From the NCBI RefSeq assembly GCF_018130825.1, contig NZ_JAFCJS010000011.1, positions 1-64,000 on the forward strand: a stretch of DNA of 64,000 nt, written 5' to 3'. Both the position numbers and the translations under genes were made by a program. Shown piece by piece: positions 49,438-59,049 of this stretch. This DNA is from Bradyrhizobium liaoningense (GTDB taxonomy: Bacteria > Pseudomonadota > Alphaproteobacteria > Rhizobiales > Xanthobacteraceae). How positions within the stretch are numbered: the stretch's first letter is position 1; each line of letters opens with the position of its first letter. The notes under the pieces were generated by a model that was not told where the DNA came from, ran no database searches, and was given only the letters and a program-made list of their open reading frames with translations.

Positions 49438-51512
49438 CACGCCGCCTCGCTGATGTGCTGCTTCTCGACCTTCGACTGCGCCAGCGTGACGAGCTGGGCG
49501 ACGTCGAGGATCAAGGCCGCCGTGCCGTCACCGAGGATCGTCGCGCCGGAGAAGATCGTGACGTCGGAATGCAGCTTGGAGAGCGACTTGATCACGGTCT
49601 GGTGGTTGCCGATGATCTGGTCGGCGACGAGACCGACGCGGGTCTCGCCGGTCGAGATGATGATCGTCTTCTGGTGCTTGTCGGGCGAACCGGAGGCCGT
49701 CAGAAGCTCACGCAGGCGCAGGAACGGCACGAGGTTGCCGCGAACATTGAGGAAGTTGCGGCCGCGCGAGCGCTCGTCCTCGGCCGTCAGCTCGACGCAT
49801 TCCTCCACCGCCGACAGCGGAATGATGTAGCGGCCCTCGCCGACGCGGATCAGGAGGCCTTCGATGATCGCGAGCGTCAACGGCAGGCGTAGCGTCACGG
49901 TCGTGCCCTGGCCCGGCCTGGTCGACAGGTCGATCGAGCCGCGCATGTTCTCGATGGTGCGCTTGACCACGTCCATGCCGACGCCCCGGCCCGACAGCGC
50001 CGAGATCGTCTGCGCGGTCGAGAAGCCCGGGTGGAACAGGAACTGGTGGATCTCGTGATCGCTCAGCACGGCACCGGCGGCGATCAGGCCCTGCTCTTCC
50101 GCCTTGGCACGGATGCGCGCAGTGTTGAGGCCGCCGCCATTGTCCTTCACGGTGACGAGCACCTGCGCGCCGGAATGAACGGCGGCGAGCTCGATCCGGC
50201 CCTGCTCGGTCTTGCCGTTGGCAGCGCGGGTTGCGGTGTCCTCGATGCCGTGGTCGATGGCGTTGCGGATCAAATGCACCAGGGGATCGGCGAGGCACTC
50301 GATCATGGTCTTGTCGAGCTCGGTATCCTCGCCCGAGGTGACGAACTCGACCGGCTTCGACAGATCGCGCGACAGGTCGTGCACGAGGCGACGGAAGCGG
50401 CCGAACAGCGAGCCGATCGGCACCATGCGGGCGCCCATCGTGGTGTCGCGCAAAGAAGAAGCGAGGCGCTCGATCTCCTCGGCGATCATCTTGATCGAGA
50501 GATCGGAGCCGGAGGCGGCGAGCTGGCTCAGCCGCGCCTGGGCAATGACGAGCTCGCCGACCCGGTCCATCAGCTCGTCGAGGCGCTCGGCCTGGACGCG
50601 GACGGTGGCGATGCCGCGCTCTTCGCGCTTGGCCTCGGGCTTCGGCTCCGGCCTGGCTTCGGGTTTCGGCTCCGCCTTCGCGACCGGCTGTTCGGCGACC
50701 GGCGCCGCAACAACCTCGATCGCGGGCACAGGCATCTCGGCCACCGGGGCCGGCTCCTCGTCGAGCAGCTGGAATAGCGGTAACGGCGCGAGCGCTTCGA
50801 CCTGCTCGAGCGGCGAAAGCGTCAGCTTCATCTCGTCCTGGACGAACATGAAGACGTCGTCGATCGCGTCCTTGTCGCAGGCCGCGTGCAGCTTGACGTC
50901 CCATTTCAGATAGCAGTCTTCCGGCTCCATCTCGTCGAGGAACGGGATGCCGTCGGTAACAGGCACGACGAAGCAGGGGCCGAGCTTGCAGAGATCTTCC
51001 AGCAGATCGAGCGGGTTCGAGCCGTTGCGCAGGATGTGCGATTCGAATTCCAGATAAAGATGCCAGCCGGCCTGCTTGCTCTCGGCCGGCGCCAGCGGTG
51101 GCGCTTCCGCGATCGCGGCAACCGGAGCTGCGGGCTGATCCGCCGACACGAAGCGCCTGAGGTCGTCGAGGATGGCTTCGCCTATGATATCGTCGGTCGA
51201 CTGGGGATCCTCGATCAGCGCGCGGATGTAATCCTTGGCGGCGAGCGCGACCGAGATCAGCTCCTGCGTCGGCTTGATCTCGCCCTTGCGGACGCGATCG
51301 AAGGCGGTCTCGAATTCGTGGGTGAAGGAGGCGACCTTGTCGAAGCCGAACATGGCGCCCGAACCCTTGATCGTATGCAGGGCGCGGAAGGCGGAATCGA
51401 CCAACTCGCGGTCGTCGGGACGCTGACCGAGATCGAGCAGGGCCCCTTCCAGGACCTCGAACAGCTCGCTGGCTTCCTGGCGGAAGACCTCGGTCGGGTC
51501 CATCGCGCTCAT
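49437..51512 (-). CDS. cheA: CheA, chemotaxis histidine kinase
   Basis: 691 residues. The HPt domain has the phosphorylated His at H46 (AFRALHTIKGSGAMFGF). A P2-like region and Pro/Glu-rich linker follow (residues about 235-300). Then the dimerisation region, the HATPase with N box LVHLIRNAIDHGIE and G boxes GRGVGMDVVKRTIE, GQGTTVTLRLPL, and a CheW-like regulatory domain at the end (YIIPLSAVEECVEL, FLNVRGNLVPFLRLRELL). Overlaps cheY start by 4 bp. It phosphorylates CheY and CheB. Confidence 0.96.
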   Translation of the reverse strand: MSAMDPTEVFRQEASELFEVLEGALLDLGQRPDDRELVDSAFRALHTIKGSGAMFGFDKVASFTHEFETAFDRVRKGEIKPTQELISVALAAKDYIRALIEDPQSTDDIIGEAILDDLRRFVSADQPAAPVAAIAEAPPLAPAESKQAGWHLYLEFESHILRNGSNPLDLLEDLCKLGPCFVVPVTDGIPFLDEMEPEDCYLKWDVKLHAACDKDAIDDVFMFVQDEMKLTLSPLEQVEALAPLPLFQLLDEEPAPVAEMPVPAIEVVAAPVAEQPVAKAEPKPEARPEPKPEAKREERGIATVRVQAERLDELMDRVGELVIAQARLSQLAASGSDLSIKMIAEEIERLASSLRDTTMGARMVPIGSLFGRFRRLVHDLSRDLSKPVEFVTSGEDTELDKTMIECLADPLVHLIRNAIDHGIEDTATRAANGKTEQGRIELAAVHSGAQVLVTVKDNGGGLNTARIRAKAEEQGLIAAGAVLSDHEIHQFLFHPGFSTAQTISALSGRGVGMDVVKRTIENMRGSIDLSTRPGQGTTVTLRLPLTLAIIEGLLIRVGEGRYIIPLSAVEECVELTAEDERSRGRNFLNVRGNLVPFLRLRELLTASGSPDKHQKTIIISTGETRVGLVADQIIGNHQTVIKSLSKLHSDVTIFSGATILGDGTAALILDVAQLVTLAQSKVEKQHISEAA

Positions 51513-51874
51513 GCGCGCACCAGCTTGCCGACGACGGCGAGCAACTGCTCCGGCTTGAAAGGTTTGGTGATCCAGCCGGTGGCGCCGGCGCTCTTGGCTT
51601 CCTGCTTCACCGCATCGTTGGATTCGGTGGTCAGGAACACGATGGGCATGCCGACGGCGCTCGGCAGCTTGCGCAGCGCCCGGATCAGCTCGAGCCCGTT
51701 CATGACGGGCATGTTGAGGTCGGTGATGACGAGATCGAGCTTGCTGGCCTGGGCCTTGGCGAGCCCTTGCGCGCCGTCACCGGCTTCGATGACGCTGTGA
51801 CCGGCCGGCTCGAGCACGACCTTGATCATCTGCCGAATGCTGGGGGAATCGTCGACCGTGAGAATCGTGGCCAT
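51509..51874 (-). CDS. cheY: CheY, single-domain response regulator
   Basis: 121 residues. Acidic pair in ILTVDDSPSIRQM, phosphoacceptor D52 (LVITDLNMPVMNG), conserved Thr/Ser in VFLTTESND, and Lys in GWITKPFKPEQLL. It is the first phospho-output of the pathway and overlaps cheA by 4 bp and the STAS gene by 1 bp, so the set is co-translated. Confidence 0.96.
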   Translation of the reverse strand: MATILTVDDSPSIRQMIKVVLEPAGHSVIEAGDGAQGLAKAQASKLDLVITDLNMPVMNGLELIRALRKLPSAVGMPIVFLTTESNDAVKQEAKSAGATGWITKPFKPEQLLAVVGKLVRA

Positions 51875-52197
51875 CAGGCGCCATCTTTCTTTTGCGGGAA
51901 ATGCTGATCGATCATCGCCTCGCTGGCGAAGCCGGCGCGGCGCAAGGTATTGCGCAGAGACTGGGAGAATGAGGTGAGCACCACCGGGCGGCCCTGGGCC
52001 TCGCCTGTCTTGGCGGTGGACAGCAGAAGCTGGATCGAGGTCACGTCAGCCTTGTCGACGCTGGAACAATCGATCTCGAGCCGCTCCTGGCGGCCGAACG
52101 CCTCGCGAATGAGGTCATAGACGTTACGAATGGCCGCGATGCTGCAATCGGCGGGCAACCGCAGCGACCATTTCGGCTCCGTCGGATTGAGCGCCAT
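51874..52197 (-). CDS. STAS-domain protein (anti-sigma factor antagonist-like)
   Basis: 107 residues. LRLPADCSIAAIRNVYDLIR, RLEIDCSSVDKADVTSIQLL and RPVVLTSFSQSLRNTLRRAG FASEAMI give the STAS fold, with a Ser/Thr-rich SIQLLLS where SpoIIAA-type proteins are phosphorylated. First gene of the chemotaxis operon. STAS genes heading che operons are common in alphaproteobacteria; the function is not well defined. Confidence 0.85.
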   Translation of the reverse strand: MALNPTEPKWSLRLPADCSIAAIRNVYDLIREAFGRQERLEIDCSSVDKADVTSIQLLLSTAKTGEAQGRPVVLTSFSQSLRNTLRRAGFASEAMIDQHFPQKKDGA

Positions 52198-52458
52198 CGC
52201 TACCCCGCCTTTGCAAAATTCCGATACACGTTTGACGTGAATCGAATGAGCAAACCCCTAACGAAGGACTCCGTACAACTACGGGTCACAATTCGAAGAA
52301 CTTCGCGCATGCATGCAGACGTGCATGGCCCGCTCAAATCTCATGCGCCGCGCGCAGTCATGAGGCAGCTTGCCGCCGGCGAAACGTTTGCTTCGCGTTA
52401 AATCGCAAAGGCTAGTTGTTGAGGTCATGCCTCGCCATCCGAACAAGCCCGGCCGCCG
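52198..52458. promoter_or_regulatory. Divergent promoter region: chemotaxis operon / HD-GYP gene
   Basis: 261 bp between divergently transcribed genes. It contains a CACG-N5-CGTG dyad at 52227-52239, 30 bp before the STAS start, and a GCATGCATGC stretch near 52309. No sigma-54-type -24/-12 element was seen. Confidence 0.45.
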
Positions 52459-53598
52459 ATGCTGACCCAAGCGCTTCTGGTTGACGACAGTCGCTCCGTC
52501 CTCAACTTCCTGAAACGGCACATCGAGGCCGAAGGTCTGGTCGAGGCCACCACCTTCCTCGATCCCGTGGACGCGCTGGTCTGCGCGCGGGAGCGCGTGT
52601 TCGACCTCGTGCTGGTCGATTACGAGATGCCGCACATGGACGGCATCAGCTTCATCCGCACGCTCCGCACTCTCCCCGGCTGCGCCGACATTCCGATCGC
52701 GATGATCACGTCGCGGCAGACCGACGACGTGAAGATGGAAGCGCTGCAGGCGGGTGCAACCGATTTCCTGCCCAAGGCGCCGCAGAGCGTCGAGATGACG
52801 GTTCGCCTGCGGAATTTGATTCAGCTTGGTGCAGCCGTGCGCAAGCTCAATGACCGCGCCGCGCATCTGGCCAGCGAAGTCGCAGCCGCGACACAAAAGC
52901 TCGGCGAGCGCGAGGAGGAGATCATTCTGCGGCTCGCGCTCGCGGTCGAATATCGCGACAACGATACCGGCGAGCACACGCTGCGGGTCGCCCGCTACAG
53001 CCGCATCATCGCCGAGCAGCTCGGCCTGCCGGCCCGGCTCTGCCGCGACATCTATCTTGCCGCGCCCCTGCATGACGTCGGCAAGGTCGCCATTCCCGAC
53101 AAGATCCTGCTCAAGGCCGGCAAGCTGACCGACGAGGAGATGGCGGTGATCCGCACCCACGCCAGGATCGGCGAACGGATCCTGGCGGACTCCAGCTGCG
53201 AGCTGATCCAGCTCGGCGCACAAATTGCCGCAGGCCATCACGAGCGCTGGGACGGCGCGGGCTATCCGAACGGCCTCAAGACGGACGAGATCCCGGTTCC
53301 CGCACGCGTGGTCGCGGTCGCCGACGTGTTCGACGCGCTGACGACGCGGCGGCCATATAAGGAGCCGATGCCGCTCGAGATGGCGCGCAACTACCTGATC
53401 GAGAACGCGGGACGGCAGTTCGATCCCGCCTGCGTCGAGGCCTTTCTGTCGCGCTGGGACGAGGTCGTGAAGATCGCCGCCGGGCAGCACGCGACGCCAT
53501 TCCAGAAGACCGAGGCCCCGCTCGTTCCCATGAAAGAGAGCCCAGCGGAGAGCCGTCACACTGAAGACCGTTCGGCCGAGGCCGTCCCGGCCGGCTGA
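52459..53598 (+). CDS. Response regulator with HD-GYP c-di-GMP phosphodiesterase domain
   Basis: 379 residues. A receiver domain (ALLVDDSRSVLNFL, phosphoacceptor D54 in LVLVDYEMPHMDG, Lys in FLPKAPQS) is followed by a coiled linker (about 125-155) and the HD-GYP domain: HTLRVARYSRIIAEQLGLP, the HD pair in APLHDVGKVAIPDK (H205-D206), HHERWDGAGYPNGL with GYP at 268-270. HD-GYP proteins hydrolyse c-di-GMP. It lies divergent from the chemotaxis operon, which could couple motility to c-di-GMP (inference). Confidence 0.93.
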   Translation: MLTQALLVDDSRSVLNFLKRHIEAEGLVEATTFLDPVDALVCARERVFDLVLVDYEMPHMDGISFIRTLRTLPGCADIPIAMITSRQTDDVKMEALQAGATDFLPKAPQSVEMTVRLRNLIQLGAAVRKLNDRAAHLASEVAAATQKLGEREEEIILRLALAVEYRDNDTGEHTLRVARYSRIIAEQLGLPARLCRDIYLAAPLHDVGKVAIPDKILLKAGKLTDEEMAVIRTHARIGERILADSSCELIQLGAQIAAGHHERWDGAGYPNGLKTDEIPVPARVVAVADVFDALTTRRPYKEPMPLEMARNYLIENAGRQFDPACVEAFLSRWDEVVKIAAGQHATPFQKTEAPLVPMKESPAESRHTEDRSAEAVPAG

Positions 53599-53773
53599 CG
53601 TTATCCATCCCGGCAACAGCTTGCCGCGGCTCTGCTTTCTCCGGTCGCCGGGTTGAACCTGTTCCTGCTAGAGTGGCACCAACAATAAAGAGTGATTCCG
53701 GTCACATTTGCCTGGGCGCGCCGCTGCTAAGCATCGGATCAGGGCAGGACCGGCACAGCATCGGTCGAATTGG

Positions 53774-54454
53774 ATGAGAATACCCATGAGAAGTCTGATC
53801 GGCGCCGTTGTCGGCGCGTTCTGTGTTGCGACCCCCGCGCTGGCGGAGACCCCGGCCGCGATCGTCGAGGACGTCCAGGGCAAAGTCGACGGCATCGCGT
53901 TCATGGACTACGTGGCGCCCGGTAAGATCATCAAGCTCGGGCCCAAGGCGAGCATCACGCTCAGCTATCTCAAGTCGTGCCAGCGCGAAACCATCAGCGA
54001 AGGCGTCGTGCTGGTCGGCGCCGAGCAGAGCACGGTGCAGCTCGGCGAGGTCAAGCGGGAAAAGGTCCCCTGCGATACCAATGCGGCAAAACTGTCCGAG
54101 CGCGAGGCCAACCAGAGTGCCGCGACCACCTTCCGCACGATGCGATCGGATGGCAAGGGCGCCCCGGCCAAGCTGCCGACGCTCTACGGCACCGCCCCGC
54201 TGGTGCAGGCCAAGAGCGGCAGCACGCTGGTGATCGAGCGCACCGATGGCAAGGAACCCACGATCAGCGTACCGCTGAAGAATGAGGTCATGGTTGGCGG
54301 CAAGTTCTATGACTTCGCCAAGGCCGGGAAGTCGCTGACCCCCGGCGGCAGCTATCTCGCCATCCTCGGCGCCAAGCGCTACGCCTTCCAGGTCGATGCC
54401 AGCGCCACGTCGTCGCCGACGCCGATCGTCGGCCGCCTGCTGCGGCTCGAATAG
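53774..54454 (+). CDS. Secreted protein of unknown function, partner of the adenylate cyclase gene
   Basis: About 226 residues from ATG 53774 (ATG 53786 also possible). Signal peptide MRSLIGAVVGAFCVATPALA. The mature domain IVEDVQGKVDGIAFMDYVAP, GKIIKLGPKASITLSYLKSC, GVVLVGAEQSTVQLGEVKRE is beta-rich, suggesting a FecR-like fold (GKIIKLG followed by a Ser/Leu strand is FecR-type). It is 19 bp upstream of the CHASE2-adenylate cyclase. This is the usual arrangement for a periplasmic ligand-binding partner of CHASE2; the link is inferred. Confidence 0.75.
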   Translation: MRIPMRSLIGAVVGAFCVATPALAETPAAIVEDVQGKVDGIAFMDYVAPGKIIKLGPKASITLSYLKSCQRETISEGVVLVGAEQSTVQLGEVKREKVPCDTNAAKLSEREANQSAATTFRTMRSDGKGAPAKLPTLYGTAPLVQAKSGSTLVIERTDGKEPTISVPLKNEVMVGGKFYDFAKAGKSLTPGGSYLAILGAKRYAFQVDASATSSPTPIVGRLLRLE

Positions 54455-54473
54455 GCGGCCTAGCGAAGGCGCG

Positions 54474-56624
54474 ATGCGGCGGATCGGCAGGCGGGACATC
54501 GTTGCGGCGATCCTGATCGCGCTCCTTGCGGGCGCGGTCTTCACGTCACCACCGCTTCAGACGCTGCAAGGTCTCTCTCTCGACATCCTCACGGCGCTGC
54601 GCGGCAAGATCCTTGGCGACCGCCGTGATCCCGCGACGTCGCCGGTCGTGGTGGTGGCGATCGACGGGGAGACCTACGACACCCCGCCCTTCAAGGGATC
54701 GCCGACCCAAACCTGGACGCGCGAGATCGGCCGCGTGCTCGGCAGCATCACCGAGGGCGGCGCCAAGGTGATCGGATTCGACGTCATCTTTCCGAGCTCG
54801 ATCGAGCAATCGGAAATTCCCTTTGGCGATGCGTCGTTCGGCAGCCGTGTAAGGGGATTTGACCGGGACTATCTGATTGCGCTCAGGCGGCTCTCCGACG
54901 GCGGCAAGCTCGTGCTCGGCGAAATTCTGAGCAACGACCATCCCGACAGGCCCGATCGCGCACAGCAGGTCGCAGTGAAATCCAATATCCGCGCCCTCAA
55001 CGTCCACACCGACAGTGACGACGTGATCCGGCGGATGCCGTTGAGCTTTTCCATCGAGGGCCAACCGGTACCTGCAATGGCCGTCGAACTCGCCGCGCGC
55101 GCACTCGGCGCCAAGCCTGAGACCGGGCCGGCCGGGGTGACAAACCTATCCGGCTACGCGATCCCGAGCGCGGTCCCCAACACGCTCACGCTCAATTTCC
55201 GCGGCATGGGCCGCGACGTCCCTACCTATTCCTTCGCGGATTTGCGCGCCTGTGTCGAGAAGGGAGACACCGACTTCTTCCGCCGCGCCTTCGACGGCAA
55301 GATCGTGCTGCTCGGCAGCATCCTCACCTTCGACGACCGCAAGCTCACCTCAATGCGCCTGGCTGCCGGACATGATGGAACACCCGGGCCGCGATGCGCC
55401 CTGCCCGCGCCTGCGAGCAGCGCGCAACAAGCCCGCAGCGCGGTCGCCGGCGTCTTCGTCCACGCCACAGTCGTGCGGAATCTGCTCGAGCATGATGCCG
55501 TCACCGAGCTCGGCTCTCCGTGGCGACCGATCCTCACAATTCTGTTCGCCGCCATCGTTGCTCTTGCCGCCTGTCTGCTTGCTCCGACCGGCGCAGCGAT
55601 CACCTGGCTTTCGCTCACCATCGCCTACGCTGTTGTCGCCGTCAGCACATTCGCGCATGCCATCGCGCTTCCCTTGACCGAACCCGTGCTCGCCGGTCTC
55701 GCAGCGCTCGCCATGATGATCGGCTATCGCTTCGTGCTGGCCGATCGCGACGAGCGCTTCCTGCGCAAGAGTTTTGCGCTCTATCTCGCGCCCGAGGTGA
55801 TCGAGACCATGGTCGCCTCCGGCAAGATGCCGGCGCTCGGCGGCGAGATGCGCAACGTCACCATGTTCTTCTCCGACCTCAGCGGCTTCTCCTCGATCGC
55901 GGAGACGATGACGCCGGGCGAGCTGGTCACGCTGATGAACGAATATCTCTCCGCCATGACCGACATCATCGAGGGCCATGGCGGCTACGTCGACAAATAT
56001 ATCGGCGATTCCATCGTCGCCATGTTCGGCGCACCCGCGAACGATCCTGCCCACGCCCGCAACGCCGTCCGCGCGGCGCTGAAATGCCATGAGAAGCTGG
56101 CGGAGCTCAATGCCGGCAATCCCGCCTTCGCCGGCCACGGCCTGTCGCACCGCATCGGGCTCAACAGCGGCGAAGCCGTGGTCGGCAATATCGGCTCCCG
56201 CCGCCGTTTCAACTACACCGTGATGAGCGACACCGTGAACGTCGCCTCAAGGCTCGAAGGTGCCAACAAATATTACGGCACCGCGATCATGGCCTCGGAA
56301 GCGACGGTCGCGCAGACCGGCGACATATTCGCCTGGCGCGAGCTGGATGCGATCAGGGTGATGGGCCGCGGCGAGGCGATCAGGGTGTTCGAGCCGCTGG
56401 CCGAGAGGGGCGCGGAGAGCGCGGAACAGGCGAAGGTGGCCGCGGCATATGCCGAAGGGCTGACATGCTGGCGGGCAAGGGAGTTTGCGAAGGCGGCCGA
56501 TGCGTTCGACGGCGTAGCGAAGATCGATCCTGCGTCGGCCCTGTTCGCGAAACGAGCGAAAGTGCTAACGGAGAATCCGCCGCCGCCGGACTGGACACCG
56601 GTCAATACGCTGGAAGGAAAGTAG
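54474..56624 (+). CDS. CHASE2-domain class III adenylate/guanylate cyclase
   Basis: About 716 residues from ATG 54474. A first membrane span (IVAAILIALLAGAVFTS) precedes a periplasmic CHASE2 sensor (VVVVAIDGETYDTPPFKGSP, GAKVIGFDVIFP...), then three closely spaced spans (about 350-420, ILTILFAAIVALAACLLAP), and a class III cyclase catalytic domain: MFFSDLSGFSSIAETMTPGE with the metal-binding Asp, GGYVDKYIGDSIVAMFGAPA, IGLNSGEAVVGNIGSRRRFN YTVMSDTVNVASRLEGANK. It makes cAMP in response to a periplasmic signal. It ends just before an inverted-repeat element. Confidence 0.93.
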   Translation: MRRIGRRDIVAAILIALLAGAVFTSPPLQTLQGLSLDILTALRGKILGDRRDPATSPVVVVAIDGETYDTPPFKGSPTQTWTREIGRVLGSITEGGAKVIGFDVIFPSSIEQSEIPFGDASFGSRVRGFDRDYLIALRRLSDGGKLVLGEILSNDHPDRPDRAQQVAVKSNIRALNVHTDSDDVIRRMPLSFSIEGQPVPAMAVELAARALGAKPETGPAGVTNLSGYAIPSAVPNTLTLNFRGMGRDVPTYSFADLRACVEKGDTDFFRRAFDGKIVLLGSILTFDDRKLTSMRLAAGHDGTPGPRCALPAPASSAQQARSAVAGVFVHATVVRNLLEHDAVTELGSPWRPILTILFAAIVALAACLLAPTGAAITWLSLTIAYAVVAVSTFAHAIALPLTEPVLAGLAALAMMIGYRFVLADRDERFLRKSFALYLAPEVIETMVASGKMPALGGEMRNVTMFFSDLSGFSSIAETMTPGELVTLMNEYLSAMTDIIEGHGGYVDKYIGDSIVAMFGAPANDPAHARNAVRAALKCHEKLAELNAGNPAFAGHGLSHRIGLNSGEAVVGNIGSRRRFNYTVMSDTVNVASRLEGANKYYGTAIMASEATVAQTGDIFAWRELDAIRVMGRGEAIRVFEPLAERGAESAEQAKVAAAYAEGLTCWRAREFAKAADAFDGVAKIDPASALFAKRAKVLTENPPPPDWTPVNTLEGK

Positions 56625-56636
56625 CGCCCTCTTCTT

Positions 56637-56800
56637 ACCCTCCCCTGGAGGGACCCTGGAGGGGGAGGGTCGGCTCACATTGAGCGCAGCGAAGTGTGAG
56701 ACGGGGTGGGGTGACGCTCTCTCCACCTCGAACGCTGCCCGCGTGGAGAGATCACCCCGCTCGCGCTTCGCGCGATCGACCTTCCCCTCCAGGGGAGGGT
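56637..56800. repeat. Long imperfect inverted repeat between convergent genes
   Basis: Left arm CCCTCCCCTGGAGGG (with an internal tandem CTGGAGGGACC duplication) and GAGGGTCG pairs with right arm CGACCTTCCCCTCCAGGGGAGGG. The centre contains GTGAGACGGGGTGGGGTGA and its counterpart TCACCCCGCTCG. It is the kind of intergenic palindrome repeated widely in Bradyrhizobium genomes, and it can fold as a bidirectional terminator between the cyclase and pobA. Confidence 0.65.
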
Positions 56801-56814
56801 GAAGGTGCGACTGC

Positions 56815-57987
56815 CTAAAACGGCAGGCCCACATAGTTCTCCGCAAGCAACCGCTGGGCCGTCTCCGACGAGAGCAAATAGTCCAGCTCCGTCTGTTGCA
56901 GCCGGTCCTCATATTCGATCCGGTCGGGGAAACGATGCAGCATCATCGTCATCCACCAGGAGAAGCGCTGCGCCTTCCAGATCCGCGCCAGTGCCTTGGC
57001 GGAATAGCCTTTGAGGCCGGAATCGTCACCGCGCTGATAGTGCGCGAGCATGGCGTGGTAGAGGTAGTAGATGTCGGAGGCCGCACTGTTCAGTCCGCGC
57101 GCGCCGGTCGGCGGCACGATGTGCGCGGCATCTCCGGCGAGGAACAGGCGGCCATAGCTCATCGGCTCGGCGACGAAGCTGCGTAGTGGAGCGATGCTCT
57201 TCTCGATCGACGGCCCCGTGATCAGGCGGCCTGCGACGTCGTCCGGCAGACGGCGCTTCAGCTCGGCCCAGAACGCATCGTCGCTCCAGTCCTCCACCTT
57301 GTCGGTCAACGGCACCTGGATGTAGTAGCGGCTGAGCACCTGCGAACGCAGGGAGCAGAGCGCAAAGCCGCGCTCGTGCTTCACATAGATCAGCTCGGGC
57401 GACACCGGCTTCGTGCGCGACAGCACCCCGAGCCAGCCGAACGGATAAACCTTCTCGTATTCGCGCAGCACATCCTTCGGGATCGACTTGCGGCTGACGC
57501 CGTGGAAGCCGTCGGCGCCGACGACGTAGTCGCAATCGACGCGGATCGTCTCGCCGTTCGAGCGGTACGTCACGTAGGGCCGGTCCGAGGTCAGGTCGTG
57601 CGGCGTCACATCCTCGGCATTGTGCACGACCTTGCCGCCAAAGCGGTCGCGCGCCTCGTAGAGATCGCGCGTGAGCTCGGTCTGGCCGTAGACCAGCACC
57701 GAATTGCCGCCGGAATGCTTGTGCAGATCGATATGGGACAGCATGCCGTCATGGGCAATCTCGAACCCGTTGTGGATCTCGCCCTCGCGATCCATCCGCT
57801 CGCCGCATTGCGCCTCGCGCATCAGTTTTGCAAAACCGTGCTCGAGCACGCCGGCGCGGATCCGGGCGAGCACATGATCGCGGCTGTATTTCTCCAGCAC
57901 GATCGTGTCGATGCCCTTCAAATGAAGGAGCTGGGACAGCAGCAGCCCGGACGGCCCACCGCCGATGATACAGACCTGAACTTTCAT
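56815..57987 (-). CDS. pobA: 4-hydroxybenzoate 3-monooxygenase
   Basis: 390 residues. FAD-binding GGGPSGLLLSQLLHLKGIDT at the N-terminus, the DG motif YVVGADGFHGVSR, and GDAAHIVPPTGARGLNSAAS with the terminal FAD ribityl-binding motif. The segment RIRAGVLEHGFAKLMREAQC matches the PobA substrate loop. It hydroxylates 4-hydroxybenzoate to protocatechuate using NADPH, feeding the pcaHG ring-cleavage enzyme 2 kb away. Divergent from its likely regulator at 58074. Confidence 0.94.
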   Translation of the reverse strand: MKVQVCIIGGGPSGLLLSQLLHLKGIDTIVLEKYSRDHVLARIRAGVLEHGFAKLMREAQCGERMDREGEIHNGFEIAHDGMLSHIDLHKHSGGNSVLVYGQTELTRDLYEARDRFGGKVVHNAEDVTPHDLTSDRPYVTYRSNGETIRVDCDYVVGADGFHGVSRKSIPKDVLREYEKVYPFGWLGVLSRTKPVSPELIYVKHERGFALCSLRSQVLSRYYIQVPLTDKVEDWSDDAFWAELKRRLPDDVAGRLITGPSIEKSIAPLRSFVAEPMSYGRLFLAGDAAHIVPPTGARGLNSAASDIYYLYHAMLAHYQRGDDSGLKGYSAKALARIWKAQRFSWWMTMMLHRFPDRIEYEDRLQQTELDYLLSSETAQRLLAENYVGLPF

Positions 57988-58073
57988 TTTTGCGTCCTCC
58001 CGTCGGCACTTTTTTGCAGATTTGGCGCTGCCAACCGATGGAGGGTTTCGCCATTGTCTTGTACTATTCGAAC
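57988..58073. promoter_or_regulatory. pobA/pobR divergent promoter
   Basis: 86 bp between the divergent pobA and AraC-type regulator genes. Too short for two independent promoters without overlap, so the regulator likely controls both. No clear operator repeat was identified. Confidence 0.5.
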
Positions 58074-58943
58074 ATGAGAAGCACCGCCCCTGCCCCGGCG
58101 ATCCGGGTCTACAATCTGTTCGGTGAATCGGGCGATCTGCCCGACGTCGTGCATTGCGAGACCATTGCGTCCCGCTCTGTGCTGCATGACTGGACGCTGG
58201 CGGTGCACCGCCATGCCCGGCTGCACCAGGTGCTGCTGATCGAGCGCGGCGGCGGCGAGGCGACGCTCGACGGCCGGGTCGTGCCCTTGAAGCCGATGCA
58301 GATCGTCAACGTGCCGGTCGGACACGTCCACGGCTTCCGCTTCGAGCCGGATACCCAGGGCTGGGTATTGACCATCGCCGCCGAGATCCTGGACGAGGCG
58401 CTGCTCGCGGCCGAAGGCCTGCGCGGAGTCCTGTCGCAATCGGGCGTGGTGCGCGGCACGCCGCAGATCCGGGCCACCATGAAGCAGATCTTCGCCGAGC
58501 ACGCGGGACGCGACTACGGCCGCGCCCATGTGCTGCGTGCATTGTCCGCAGCCATGATCGGTCTCGTGGCCCGCGCGCTCACCAGCGGGAGCGGCGGCAA
58601 CGGCACGGCGGAAAGCGGCCTGTTCCGCCGCTTCGAGGCGCTGCTCGAACAGCATCATCTGGAGCGCTGGAGCGTTGCGGATTACGCGGACGCGCTGTCG
58701 ATCACGCCGACCCATCTCAACCGCGTGACGCGGGCGGCAACGGGCGACACCGCCTCGCACCTGATCCTCAACCGGCTGATCCGCGAGGCGCGGCGCAACC
58801 TCGTCTACACCAACCTGCCGGTCTCGACGATCGCCTACGCGCTCGGCTTCGAGGACCCCGCCTATTTCAGCCGGGTCTATGCGGCCGCCACAGGACTGTC
58901 GCCGCGTGCCTTTCGCGCGCAGCTTCATGACGACGAAGGCTGA
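58074..58943 (+). CDS. AraC-family transcriptional activator (PobR-like)
   Basis: 289 residues from ATG 58074. An N-terminal cupin-type effector domain (WTLAVHRHARLHQVLLIERG GGEATL, VNVPVGHVHGFRF) and the C-terminal two-helix-turn-helix AraC DNA-binding region: WSVADYADALSITPTHLNRV TRAATGDTASHLIL then VSTIAYALGFEDPAYFSRVY. Divergent from pobA, so it most likely activates pobA in response to 4-hydroxybenzoate. Confidence 0.85.
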   Translation: MRSTAPAPAIRVYNLFGESGDLPDVVHCETIASRSVLHDWTLAVHRHARLHQVLLIERGGGEATLDGRVVPLKPMQIVNVPVGHVHGFRFEPDTQGWVLTIAAEILDEALLAAEGLRGVLSQSGVVRGTPQIRATMKQIFAEHAGRDYGRAHVLRALSAAMIGLVARALTSGSGGNGTAESGLFRRFEALLEQHHLERWSVADYADALSITPTHLNRVTRAATGDTASHLILNRLIREARRNLVYTNLPVSTIAYALGFEDPAYFSRVYAAATGLSPRAFRAQLHDDEG

Positions 58944-59049
58944 CCCATCGGATGAAGGACCACGCGCGCTGATGGTCGGAGGCAACACTGCAAGCGCGCT
59001 GGTTGCCGGCGCGCCCCACTTACCTTCGTATATGGGGTGCTATCCTTTG

